Source of the DNA: PCC-6802 sp943367755
GTDB taxonomy: Bacteria; Cyanobacteriota; Cyanobacteriia; Pseudanabaenales; Pseudanabaenaceae
Length of the DNA: 64,000 bases
Assembly: GCA_943367755.1 (NCBI GenBank)
Contig: CALRKB020000016.1
Coordinates: forward strand, 1 to 64,000
Direction: 5' to 3'
The translations under genes and the position numbers were made by a program. Positions 34,755 through 43,292 of the stretch are shown here, piece after piece. The notes below the pieces were generated by a model. That model was given only the letters and a program-made list of their open reading frames with translations, did not search any database and was not told the origin of the DNA. Position 1 is the stretch's first letter. Each line of letters starts with the position of its first letter.

Positions 34755-35693
34755 ATGCAAATCACTTTTCTTGGTACCAGTTCCGGCGTGCCGACGCGTA
34801 GTCGTAATGTTTCCAGTATTGCAATGCGATTACCGCAGCGGGCAGAAGTTTGGCTTTTTGATTGTGGCGAAGGGACGCAACATCAACTCCTTCGCAGTGA
34901 TGTCAAGAGTAGCCAGATCTCTAAAATTTTTATTACCCATATGCACGGCGATCACATCTTCGGCCTGATGGGTTTACTCGCTAGCTGTGGCCTCGCCGGA
35001 GATGTCAAACATGTTGATATTTATGGGCCACCAGGCTTAGGTGACTATCTCAATGCCTGTCAGCGTTACAGCGAAATGCGCCTCTCCTACCCCATCAAAG
35101 TGCATACCGTGAAACCAGGACTGATATTTGCCGATGATGAATTTGAGGTCACCTGCGCGCTTTTAAAGCATCGAGTCCCAGCGCATGGTTTCAGAGTCAC
35201 AGAGAAAGATCGCCCTGGCAAGTTTGATATCGAAAAAGCAAAATCCTTAGGCATCCCACCAGGGCCAATTTACGCTCAACTGAAGCGGGGTGAAGTAGTG
35301 ACGCTGGCCGATGGTCGTCAGATTAACGGTCAAGAATTCTGTGGCCCCCCCCAGATCGGTCGTAAGATGGTCTATTGCACTGATACAGTCTATTGCGATA
35401 ACTCTGTGGAATTAGCCAAAGATGCGGATGTCCTGATCCATGAGGCCACCTTTGCCCATCAGGATGCCGATATGGCGATTCAAAGACTGCATTCCACCAG
35501 CACGATGGCTGCACAGGTAGCACTAAATGCAGGGGTAAAAAGCCTGATTATGACTCACTTTAGCCCACGCTATGCTCCCACGAATGCGGTTAAGTTGGAC
35601 GATCTCCTGACTGAAGCACGCACGATCTTCGCCAATACCTATCTCGCCTATGATTTCATGACATTTGAAGTAGGCGTTAACCTGAAGAAGTAG
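34755..35693 (+). CDS. rnz: Ribonuclease Z
   Basis: A 312-residue tRNA 3'-end processing endonuclease of the metallo-beta-lactamase fold. The zinc motif is THMHGDHIFGL, preceded by FDCGEGTQHQLL and followed by the exosite region and CTDTVYCDN, then IHEATFAHQDAD and MTHFSPRY. The N-terminal QITFLGTSSGVPTRSRNV is the standard opening, which is why I chose the ATG at 34755 and not an in-frame start seven codons earlier. It makes the mature 3' end of tRNAs lacking an encoded CCA, such as the tRNA-Ser in this window. The CCA-adding enzyme gene follows within 0.5 kb. Confidence 0.96.
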   Translation: MQITFLGTSSGVPTRSRNVSSIAMRLPQRAEVWLFDCGEGTQHQLLRSDVKSSQISKIFITHMHGDHIFGLMGLLASCGLAGDVKHVDIYGPPGLGDYLNACQRYSEMRLSYPIKVHTVKPGLIFADDEFEVTCALLKHRVPAHGFRVTEKDRPGKFDIEKAKSLGIPPGPIYAQLKRGEVVTLADGRQINGQEFCGPPQIGRKMVYCTDTVYCDNSVELAKDADVLIHEATFAHQDADMAIQRLHSTSTMAAQVALNAGVKSLIMTHFSPRYAPTNAVKLDDLLTEARTIFANTYLAYDFMTFEVGVNLKK

Positions 35694-35847
35694 AGAGAGC
35701 TGACAGAACAGATAGGGGCCAGGTTATCAGCGCGCGCAAAGCCCCCCTGCAATGAACAGAGGTTTTACGAATACGAAGAATAATTACGAATTAGAAGCAT
35801 TTGTCAATCCCCTTTCAACGATTCGTTACTAAACCTTTAATTCCTTT

Positions 35848-36048
35848 CTATGATTGACTTTCGGCATTTTGCTGGTAGTCACCCGTTAAGCCGAGAATGA
35901 TGCTCATTTGACGGGTCGTTGTGTGGGTAATGTGGCCCGACAGACAGTAAAGCAGTGGTAGGATGTCCAAATATGGGCTTTTGAGGCGGACTTTGTTACT
36001 GATTGCACTCAGTTTCACCCAAAAGCCCTCTTGACTAGATGAAATTTC
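35848..36048 (-). pseudogene. Probable transposase remnant
   Basis: A 66-codon open frame on the minus strand with no ATG near its 5' end. Its protein reads like the N-terminal part of a transposase: LKSPYLDILPLLYCLSGHIT then TTRQMSIILGLTGD, before it stops early. From memory, several cyanobacterial transposases begin with a similar RSPYL...LLxCxxGxxTxxxTRQ segment. No terminal inverted repeats or further transposase sequence are found, and the surrounding 448 bp have no other gene. It is best read as a decayed insertion-sequence fragment; the family cannot be named. Confidence 0.4.
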
Positions 36049-36141
36049 TCATATCTTGGTTTGGCATAGGTATTGTTTAGAGAATATTAATTTAAGACTT
36101 GGGCATTCGATCGCTAGAAACCTGCTCTCCAACCGATTAAA

Positions 36142-37473
36142 GTGAACCTTACAAACAAATCGTGGAAACCTGTGTTAGAAGAGTTACCTTTCAACCTGAA
36201 TGCTTTACCCCAGCCCACCTATTTAGTGGGGGGATGGGTGAGAGATCGCTTGTTGGGGCGACAAGCTAAACATTTAGACCTAGATCTGGTGATGCCAACT
36301 GGAGCCGTAGAAACGGCATCATCCCTAGCTCTTTCACACCAGGCGGGATTTGTGTTGCTGGATCGAGAAAGACAAATTGCTAGAGTCGTATTTGCCCATG
36401 CAACGGTAGATTTTGCGCAACAGATCGGCGATACGATCGCCGAAGATTTGCATCGACGTGATTTCTGTATGAATGCGATCGCGATTAATTGTCAAGCATT
36501 ATGCGATCTGAGTAAAAGTCTAGGATCGTTACCACCGGATTTGCCACCAAATCTCCTGATCGATCCGCTACACGGCTACAGCGATCTGCAAAATAAACTG
36601 ATCCGCATGGTGGCACCAGAAAACTTACTGGACGACCCACTGCGCGTACTGCGTGGCTATCGTCAAGCGGCGCAGCTAGGATTCACGATTGAGCCACAAA
36701 CACGACTAGCCCTTCAACATGCAGCCGCGGGATTGTCCCAGGTAGCAGCAGAGCGCGTCCGCACGGAGTTGTGTTATTTGCTCGCGATCGCTAATGGTGC
36801 CGAGTGGTTTGAGGCGGCAGCACGCGATCGCATCCTGGTTGATTGGTTACCGCTCGACCATCTAAATTTAGAGAGATTATCGCGGATGGAAACTGCGATC
36901 GCGGCGATCGCGCAGCAGTGGCCGCAGCTAGAAGATTTCTTTGCTGTGGAATTAAGTAGCGATCGCTCTGTCCGCGTTACAGCGAAGTTAGCCGCGTTGG
37001 CAAATTCTGCTACAGTCTTAGATCGCTTGGGCTTTAGTCGCATCGAACAACGCTGGATTGTAGGATTATTGCGCCACTTGCCACAGTTTTTGCAGTATCT
37101 CCAACCTGGTTCATCTCCGTCATTATCACCTCAAGCGCAATATCAACTATTCGATCGCACCCAGGAATTTTTCCCCGCCCTTGCCGCCCTCACCATTGCT
37201 AGCGGCGCATCATTGGAGGCCGTATTACCCTGGCTCGAACGCTGGCTCGATCCCTATGACCCCATTGCCCATCCATCTGTATTAGTCAGCGGGGACGTGC
37301 TCAAAACTGCTTTAAAGATACCCGCCAGTCCTATTATTGGTGATTTACTTACCGCAATCAGATTAGCGCAGGTAGACGGTATAGTGCAGGATCCGGAAAC
37401 GGCGATCGCCTACGCTCGCAAGTTATATCAGGCATCCCATCAATATCCCACTAATTGCCAGAGTGACTTATGA
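36142..37473 (+). CDS. cca: CCA tRNA nucleotidyltransferase/poly(A) polymerase family
   Basis: A 443-residue class II nucleotidyltransferase. The head domain shows YLVGGWVRDRLLG and HLDLDLV (the metal-binding DxD), then RRDFCMNAIA and RMVAPENLLDDPLRVLRGYR, the neck motif. The C-terminal half is helical and specific to this group. It adds or repairs CCA on tRNA 3' ends; some cyanobacteria split CCA and CC/A adding between two enzymes, so the exact specificity is open. The start is a GTG at 36142. Its stop overlaps the ycf46 start by 4 bp (ATGA), so the two are translationally coupled. Confidence 0.93.
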   Translation: MNLTNKSWKPVLEELPFNLNALPQPTYLVGGWVRDRLLGRQAKHLDLDLVMPTGAVETASSLALSHQAGFVLLDRERQIARVVFAHATVDFAQQIGDTIAEDLHRRDFCMNAIAINCQALCDLSKSLGSLPPDLPPNLLIDPLHGYSDLQNKLIRMVAPENLLDDPLRVLRGYRQAAQLGFTIEPQTRLALQHAAAGLSQVAAERVRTELCYLLAIANGAEWFEAAARDRILVDWLPLDHLNLERLSRMETAIAAIAQQWPQLEDFFAVELSSDRSVRVTAKLAALANSATVLDRLGFSRIEQRWIVGLLRHLPQFLQYLQPGSSPSLSPQAQYQLFDRTQEFFPALAALTIASGASLEAVLPWLERWLDPYDPIAHPSVLVSGDVLKTALKIPASPIIGDLLTAIRLAQVDGIVQDPETAIAYARKLYQASHQYPTNCQSDL

Positions 37474-38954
37474 GCGATAGCTTCCCAGAGGAACTCAGTC
37501 TGTTAATTCGGTCTAAATATCCACTGATCTATGTGGTAACTGCTGAAGAAGAACGTGCTGAGAAAGTAATTGCGCGGGTGGCGATCGCCTGTCAACCCAG
37601 ACGCGAAGTGTTTTACTACGATTTGGTGCATGGGTTTACCCATAACGAACAGGCTAAAAACAACTTATTACAAGCTTTAGCGATCGCGGAAGAAGCGGAT
37701 GCCCAATTGCCCGCCATTTATATTTTTCGCGATCTGCATCGGCGGCTAAGTGCCACGCGCACTGATGAGACGATTGTGCGTCAATTGCGCAATTTATTCC
37801 GCAGTTTACGCACCACCCGTAAAACCATAATTTTACTCAGCCCCTCACTGGAAATTCCTCCTGAACTAGAAGAGCAGATCGCCATTCTCAATTTCCCTTT
37901 ACCCAGTGCAGAGGAAATTAAATCGGCAATTAAAACCACGATCCCACAATCGCAGTTGCGACTAGGGGATAACAGTATCGATCTATTAGTGAAAGCCTGC
38001 ATGGGACTCACCCAAGATCGAATTCTACATACCTTAGCAAGATCCTTGGTCAAGAAGCAATATATCAATGAATTAGATATCGATGCAGTGCTCAAAGAAA
38101 AACAACAGCGCATTCGCCAGACAGAATTTTTGGAGTTTATTTCCCCTACTGAAACTATCGATAGTATTGGTGGATTAGAAAGCCTAAAACAATGGCTGAT
38201 TCAGAGACAACGAGCATTTTCCGATCGAGCGAGAGAATTTGGCTTACCTAATCCCAAAGGTATGCTGTTGATGGGAATTCAGGGTACAGGTAAAAGCTTG
38301 TGCGCGAAAGCGATCGCCCATCTCTGGCACCTGCCACTTTTGAGGCTAGATGTGGGCAGGTTGTTTGGCAGCTTGGTAGGACAATCAGAAAGCCGTACCA
38401 GGCAGACTATCCAACTCACGGAAGCACTAGCTCCATGTATCCTGTGGATGGATGAAATTGATAAAGCATTTGCAGGTATGGGTAATAATTCCACCGATTC
38501 CGGCACTAGTCAAAGAGTATTTGGCACAATCTTGACCTGGATGCAAGAGAAATCTAGCCCTGTGTTTATTGTCGCGACAGCAAATAATATCCATGCACTA
38601 CCACCAGAGTTACTGCGGAAGGGTCGGTTTGATGAGATCTTTTTTATCAACCTGCCTACCGATGAGGAACGCAGGCAGATTTTTACGGTTCATCTGCAAA
38701 GATTCCGGCCAACTACCCTGAGACATTTCGATATAGGTCGCTTAGCCGAAATCACGATTGATTTTAGTGGCGCGGAAATTGAACAGGCAATAATTGAAGG
38801 CATGTATCGCGCCTTCCATCAAAATCGTGATGTGAATACTGAAGATATCGCCAGCGCCATTAGGGATACTTTCCCGCTTGCTAGTACTGCCCGCGAACAA
38901 ATTAGCTTTATGCAAGCCTGGGCAGCTCAAGGACGTGCCCGTAGCGCATCCTAA
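37470..38954 (+). CDS. ycf46: AAA ATPase Ycf46
   Basis: A 494-residue AAA+ ATPase of the Ycf46 family, conserved in cyanobacteria and red-algal plastids. The N-terminal domain (about 1-200) begins with LLIRSKYPLIYVVTAEEERA, followed by the AAA module with Walker A GIQGTGKS, Walker B ILWMDEIDKAF, and sensor and arginine-finger regions near ELLRKGRFDEIF. The family is implicated in CO2-uptake regulation in one cyanobacterium, but its client is unknown. It overlaps the cca stop by 4 bp, so expression is coupled to tRNA maturation. Confidence 0.93.
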   Translation: MSDSFPEELSLLIRSKYPLIYVVTAEEERAEKVIARVAIACQPRREVFYYDLVHGFTHNEQAKNNLLQALAIAEEADAQLPAIYIFRDLHRRLSATRTDETIVRQLRNLFRSLRTTRKTIILLSPSLEIPPELEEQIAILNFPLPSAEEIKSAIKTTIPQSQLRLGDNSIDLLVKACMGLTQDRILHTLARSLVKKQYINELDIDAVLKEKQQRIRQTEFLEFISPTETIDSIGGLESLKQWLIQRQRAFSDRAREFGLPNPKGMLLMGIQGTGKSLCAKAIAHLWHLPLLRLDVGRLFGSLVGQSESRTRQTIQLTEALAPCILWMDEIDKAFAGMGNNSTDSGTSQRVFGTILTWMQEKSSPVFIVATANNIHALPPELLRKGRFDEIFFINLPTDEERRQIFTVHLQRFRPTTLRHFDIGRLAEITIDFSGAEIEQAIIEGMYRAFHQNRDVNTEDIASAIRDTFPLASTAREQISFMQAWAAQGRARSAS

Positions 38955-39015
38955 TCATCCTAATAAAAGCAAATTTTACGGTCTTTTCGGGCGAATTTGC
39001 GCACTAAATTTTCAG

Positions 39016-39492
39016 CTAACTTTTAGCAATCGCTTCCATAAAATTGCAAAACTGCTCCAAATCAACAGCGATCGCCTCATAACAGCTCCTTAATGTTCCT
39101 ACCAACTCTCGTACCCTTGATGGGCGCAGATTTAAGGTATAGACATTGCGTACCACATGACGAAAACCACGATATTCATCCAACTGTTGCCGCGTCTCCT
39201 GACGAATCACTGCAGGACGCACATCAGGCATGTTAAGAGACATTTGCAGTAAAAGATTTTGATGCCAATTTGCTACTCCAGGAATTCTCTCACCAAAAGC
39301 CGATGCGATCGCCTCAAACATCTGCTCCACAGTTGTATAAAAGCTTTGCAAATGTAAAGCTATACCATCTATATAATCGTCATCTTTTGATAAATCAGAC
39401 TTTTGCAACAAAGTCTCGATACGTTGCACTAAACGCCATAAATCCTTTAACTTTTGGCGTAAAATCGCACTCAATGCTAAATATTCCGTCAT
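39016..39492 (-). CDS. HepT-like HEPN toxin
   Basis: A 158-residue helical protein of the HEPN superfamily, cognate to the nucleotidyltransferase gene that overlaps its start by 4 bp. Near residue 112 it has YRGFRHVVRNVYTLNL; HEPN RNases use an RxxxxH motif close to a Tyr, and here the stretch RHVVRN ends in Asn where many relatives have His. In characterised MntA-HepT pairs the toxin is an RNase that the partner silences by adding AMP to a tyrosine of the toxin. That mechanism is family knowledge, not shown here. Downstream in the operon there is nothing; the ycf46 gene is convergent. Confidence 0.8.
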   Translation of the reverse strand: MTEYLALSAILRQKLKDLWRLVQRIETLLQKSDLSKDDDYIDGIALHLQSFYTTVEQMFEAIASAFGERIPGVANWHQNLLLQMSLNMPDVRPAVIRQETRQQLDEYRGFRHVVRNVYTLNLRPSRVRELVGTLRSCYEAIAVDLEQFCNFMEAIAKS

Positions 39493-39857
39493 AGTTCCTT
39501 GCCTTCGAGCATGATGCGATCTCGCAAACTTGTTGATGCATCCTCAATCATCACCAGATCTATACTTACACCACCATGCAGATCCAGCAATCGCCCTACC
39601 GCCCGCAAATATTGCGCCTCCTCCAACCCCTGCACCGCTAAATCAACATCGGATTCTGCATGAATGCGATCGCGGCGTAAGGCTGACCCAAACAACCAAA
39701 CCCGTGAGACAGCAAAATCTGTTTTGAGCAGTGCTGCTCCCTGTTGTGCCACTGCTTGCAAAAGTGCATAGCGATCGTCTAGCATTATCTTTTTTTGCTG
39801 TTGCCGTTGCTTTGCTCCCGCAATGTATGCCTGCAAATCAGTAGAGTTGATTGCCAT
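39489..39857 (-). CDS. MntA-like minimal nucleotidyltransferase antitoxin
   Basis: A 122-residue minimal nucleotidyltransferase. The signature is VWLFGSALRRDRIHAESDVD: Gly57-Ser58, then Asp70 and Asp72. The classic spacing GSx10DxD is one residue longer here (11). In the family this enzyme AMPylates and so neutralises the HepT toxin encoded by the overlapping downstream gene. The 4-bp overlap (ATGA) indicates translational coupling, antitoxin first, the usual order. The N-terminal Gln/Lys-rich helix (about 17-24) may contact the toxin. Confidence 0.87.
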   Translation of the reverse strand: MAINSTDLQAYIAGAKQRQQQKKIMLDDRYALLQAVAQQGAALLKTDFAVSRVWLFGSALRRDRIHAESDVDLAVQGLEEAQYLRAVGRLLDLHGGVSIDLVMIEDASTSLRDRIMLEGKEL

Positions 39858-39994
39858 CCTATTTATTTAAACCAATTCGTGGGAAATACTAGCGATCGTG
39901 GGAATTTGTGGTGAAGTCTTCAGCTTGATTATGACACAAGGGCTTCAAATAACGCCCCAGTCCTAGAAGTGTGAGATCGTTACATCATTTTTTG

Positions 39995-41194
39995 TTATGA
40001 TCCACCAGAATCTAAGACTGGCGGACTAAAGTCAAACGGTAAATCCTGATTGATTGCCTCAATTTGTTGCCTCTCATACTCATTAACCTCACGGATGTGC
40101 GGTAATAGGATTTGCTGAAGCCGAGGTCGATAGAAGCGATGCAAACTATAATTCGGCGAAGCTGGGAAGCCACGTCGTTTTTTGTGCCTGCCACCTGCAC
40201 CTGGATCGAAGACCTGGATGCCCTGTGCGATCGCCCATTCAATCGGCGTATAATAACAAGCATCAAAATGCAAGCACTCGATCTCCTGCGTGCAACCCCA
40301 GTAACGACCATAGAGGCGATCGCCCTTACGAATGCAAAAAGACATGCCTACAGGTTTTGGCATTCCCTCAGCTTCGGCGGCAACAAAAACAACGCGATCG
40401 CGATAGGAACGATCTAACGCTTCAAAGAATTTGCGATTGAGATACTTGCTACCCCACCAACCAAATTTATCGCAGGTATCGCTATAGAGGTCGTACATAA
40501 AGCTATAGAAGTGATGCGGAATCTCTTCACCTGCGTACACTCGCATGGTTAAACCTGCATTATGCACGGCTTTGCGCTCGCGTTTGATGTTACGCCTCTG
40601 ATTCGCGTTGAACTTCTTGAGATAATCGTCAAAATTGCTAAAGCTCTGATTCTCCCAAACGTAACTATGGTGCAACCAGGTTGTATATCCACGCGCCTCC
40701 AACTCAAACTTCCATTGCGGATCGACATAGAGAAAATGACAGCCTGAGATTTTCTGGCGATCGCAGAAGCGATCGATCTCAGACACCATTAGATCGATGA
40801 TTTTACCCTGGTCGGGTAGATCGGCCTGAATCAGAAAGCGATAGCCTTCTGCGGGTGTAAAGGGAGCCATACCCAATAGTTTGGGGTAGTAATCAATCCC
40901 CAGCCGCTGTGACAACTCTGCCCACTGATGGTCAAAGATAAACTCGCCATAGCTATGCCCTTTGAGGTATAAAGGTGCGATCGCTACTAGACTATCGCCT
41001 TCCCAAATTAATAGATGATGTGGCAACCAGCCCTGTTGAGCGCTAGCGCTACCGGATTGTTCCAGGTTCGACAACCATTCCCACTCAAAGAAAGGCGTTT
41101 TTAATGGTTTTGCTAAAGCATTCCAAACCTCAGGGGCAATCTGATTAACGCTGTCGATCCAGGTAGAGGTGTAGCTTGGCGAACTTTGCAGCAT
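39995..41194 (-). CDS. DUF482/FemAB-like GNAT protein
   Basis: A 399-residue protein with a double acyl-CoA N-acyltransferase fold of the DUF482 (PF04339) type. Landmarks are TPFFEWEWLSNLEQSG, APLYLKGHSYGEFIFDHQWA, FNANQRRNIKRERK, GRYWGCTQEIECLHFDACYY and PGAGGRHKKRRGF. The family is related to the FemAB peptidoglycan bridge enzymes, but its substrate is unknown. It is soluble. It stands alone between the mntA-hepT and vapBC modules with no operon partner. Confidence 0.88.
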   Translation of the reverse strand: MLQSSPSYTSTWIDSVNQIAPEVWNALAKPLKTPFFEWEWLSNLEQSGSASAQQGWLPHHLLIWEGDSLVAIAPLYLKGHSYGEFIFDHQWAELSQRLGIDYYPKLLGMAPFTPAEGYRFLIQADLPDQGKIIDLMVSEIDRFCDRQKISGCHFLYVDPQWKFELEARGYTTWLHHSYVWENQSFSNFDDYLKKFNANQRRNIKRERKAVHNAGLTMRVYAGEEIPHHFYSFMYDLYSDTCDKFGWWGSKYLNRKFFEALDRSYRDRVVFVAAEAEGMPKPVGMSFCIRKGDRLYGRYWGCTQEIECLHFDACYYTPIEWAIAQGIQVFDPGAGGRHKKRRGFPASPNYSLHRFYRPRLQQILLPHIREVNEYERQQIEAINQDLPFDFSPPVLDSGGS

Positions 41195-41352
41195 AGGTAA
41201 TGGGTTTAAAAAACTTCACACTACTTAATCTTAGCTGGTTGTTTTTAAAACCTTCAGGACTTAATACAAAAGCCTTGCAATCAGAGTACAACGTAAAAAA
41301 TTAACCCAGCTATTCTAGCCACTTTAATGGGTAATTAATTTCGTCCAACTAC

Positions 41353-41754
41353 TTATGTGCCTACTAATACAGCACTTAAGCCAAGATTGTTCGCGAAAGG
41401 AATAAAATCTTTGTCAGCGAACAAAAGGGAATGCCCAGTCTCAATGCAAAATGTTGCAATAACTACATTGACTGTTTTCCTAATTGTTATCCCCTGCTTC
41501 CTCAATTCTCTAAAGTTGTCTGCACTCTTTATTGCAATCTCAAGTCCAAGCATGTTGAATACGGTGAGTGATGTCAGCACTTGCTTGGCTACACGGTAAT
41601 CTGCATCAGCGCGAAAGCCCTGCAACACCTCAGTCAGAATTAGATCCCCAATACCCAGCAGTTCCTCGCCAAGCAGCTTATCCAGCTTAGCCGTTTGGAT
41701 AGTATCTCTACCATTGAAGTAGTCGATCCAAACACTAGAATCTACCAAGATCAT
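41353..41754 (-). CDS. vapC: VapC-like PIN-domain toxin
   Basis: A 133-residue PIN RNase-fold toxin, partner of the overlapping antitoxin gene. Acidic residues: Asp5 (LVDSSVWID), Glu42 (LTEVLQGF) and Asp114/Asp116 (FADKDF). The third PIN acidic residue, normally Asp in a motif like RKTxDxxIA, is Asn96 here (RKTVNVVIA; codon AAT, one base from GAT). The active site may therefore be weak or dead. The start overlaps the antitoxin stop by 4 bp. In active relatives the RNase cuts tRNA or rRNA. Confidence 0.9.
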   Translation of the reverse strand: MILVDSSVWIDYFNGRDTIQTAKLDKLLGEELLGIGDLILTEVLQGFRADADYRVAKQVLTSLTVFNMLGLEIAIKSADNFRELRKQGITIRKTVNVVIATFCIETGHSLLFADKDFIPFANNLGLSAVLVGT

Positions 41755-41945
41755 TGAATGCTTCTCATGGCATCAAGATCTCCATCCCATTTAAGCTTGC
41801 CCTTTAGTTTTTTAATCTCTTCCTGTTTGTTTAACTTAATCAATGTCCTAAGCCCGAGTTCCACAGCCTCTTTCTTGGTTTTCAAGCCAGTAGCCATCAA
41901 TGCATCATGCATTAGCTTTTCGTCTATTACTATATTTGTCCTCAC
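41751..41945 (-). CDS. vapB: VapB-like antitoxin
   Basis: A 64-residue antitoxin. The N-terminal half forms a ribbon-helix-helix type DNA-binding unit (MRTNIVIDEKLMHDALMATG, then TKKEAVELGLRTLI) as in the VapB family PF09957. The C-terminal half is a charged segment (KLKGKLKWDGDLDAMR) that would wrap the toxin. It is upstream of vapC with a 4-bp overlap, and is expected to repress its own promoter together with VapC. It is divergent from ilvC. Confidence 0.9.
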   Translation of the reverse strand: MRTNIVIDEKLMHDALMATGLKTKKEAVELGLRTLIKLNKQEEIKKLKGKLKWDGDLDAMRSIQ

Positions 41946-42133
41946 GATCGCATCCTTAATGTGTATTTATAGTACTATCTTTACACATTCGATTCTGATG
42001 CAACAATGTGTTGCCAGTTTTTAGGTAAACTAGAAAACCTGAGCAAAATTGCATATTGCCAATCAAGCTGCAAACCACGCTGCAAATTTTAAGTTAATCA
42101 ATATTATTCTAATGTCCTGGAGATACCTGAGCT

Positions 42134-43129
42134 ATGGCTAAGATGTACTACGATACTGACGCAAATCTTGACTTCCTGGCAGGGAAGAAAATTGCCATTA
42201 TTGGCTATGGTTCTCAAGGACACGCCCATGCCCTTAACCTTAAAGATAGCGGCTTAGACGTTATGGTGGGCTTGTATCCTGGTAGCCCGTCCTGGCAAAA
42301 AGCAGAAGCGGAAGGCTTAACTGTAAAAAATACTGCTGATGCTGCTGCCGCCGCTGACTTCCTGATGATTCTGTTGCCAGACGAGGTGCAGAAGTCAGTT
42401 TATACCCATGACATTGCCCCTAACCTCAAGGAAGGTGATGTCCTGGCATTCGCCCATGGCTTTAATATTCACTTTGCCCAGGTTGTGCCTCCCCCTCACG
42501 TTGATGTGGTGATGGTTGCACCCAAAGGCCCCGGCCATTTGGTGCGCCGTGTATTCCAGCAGGGACAAGGTGTGCCTTCACTGTTTGCGGTCTACCAAGA
42601 TGCATCTGGTCAAGCCCGCGATCGCGCCATGGCCTATGCCCGTGGTATTGGTGGCACCCGCGCCGGTATCCTGGAAACTACATTCCGCGAAGAAACTGAA
42701 ACCGATCTGTTCGGCGAGCAAGTGGTATTGTGTGGCGGTTTGAGTGCATTGATCAAGTCTGGGTTTGAAACCCTGGTCAATGCTGGCTATCAGCCCGAAC
42801 TCGCCTATTTCGAGTGCTTGCATGAAGTAAAACTGATTGTGGACTTGATCGTTGAAGGTGGTTTGTCAACTATGCGCCACAGTATCTCGAATACAGCAGA
42901 ATACGGCGACTACACCCGTGGCGATCGCATTATTACCGATGAAACCCGTGCAGAGATGCGCAAAATTCTATCTGAGATTCAGTCTGGACAATTTGCCCGT
43001 GAGTTTGTCCTAGAAAATCAATCTGGCAAACCAGGTTTTACCGCGATGCGCCGCCGCGAAGCAGAGCATCCCATTGAAGCTGTTGGGAAGGATCTGCGCG
43101 CCATGTTTAGCTGGATGAAGAAAGTCTAG
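42134..43129 (+). CDS. ilvC: Ketol-acid reductoisomerase
   Basis: The second enzyme of valine, isoleucine and leucine synthesis; it isomerises and reduces acetolactate with NADPH and magnesium. The 331-residue class I (short) enzyme shows the nucleotide loop GYGSQGHAHALNLKDSG, LLPDEVQ, APKGPGHLVRR and the metal-binding ETETDLFGEQVVLCGG, then ECLHEVKLIVDL. It begins MAKMYYDTDANLDFL as in other cyanobacteria. A HIP1-built terminator follows. The gene stands alone; other ilv genes are not in the window. Confidence 0.97.
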   Translation: MAKMYYDTDANLDFLAGKKIAIIGYGSQGHAHALNLKDSGLDVMVGLYPGSPSWQKAEAEGLTVKNTADAAAAADFLMILLPDEVQKSVYTHDIAPNLKEGDVLAFAHGFNIHFAQVVPPPHVDVVMVAPKGPGHLVRRVFQQGQGVPSLFAVYQDASGQARDRAMAYARGIGGTRAGILETTFREETETDLFGEQVVLCGGLSALIKSGFETLVNAGYQPELAYFECLHEVKLIVDLIVEGGLSTMRHSISNTAEYGDYTRGDRIITDETRAEMRKILSEIQSGQFAREFVLENQSGKPGFTAMRRREAEHPIEAVGKDLRAMFSWMKKV

Positions 43130-43229
43130 TTTTCACCTGAAAAGGTTGACAATTTGGGGGCTAGCATGATATCACTCTCTAGCTCCTCATGTCGTAGTAA
43201 TTGGCGACACAATGGATCACCTTGCAAAT

Positions 43230-43277
43230 AAAGCGATCGCCCTATCTGAGGAAAAGTGTATGGCGATCGCTTTTTTT
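43230..43277 (+). terminator. Terminator built from two HIP1 sites
   Basis: AAAGCGATCGCC (43230-43241) pairs exactly with GGCGATCGCTTT (43262-43273), and the T-run continues to 43277, seven T in all. Each arm contains one HIP1 octamer. It lies 100 bp after the ilvC stop and 15 bp before the next gene, so it should end the ilvC transcript. Confidence 0.75.
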
Positions 43278-43292
43278 AATTATAAATGAAAT

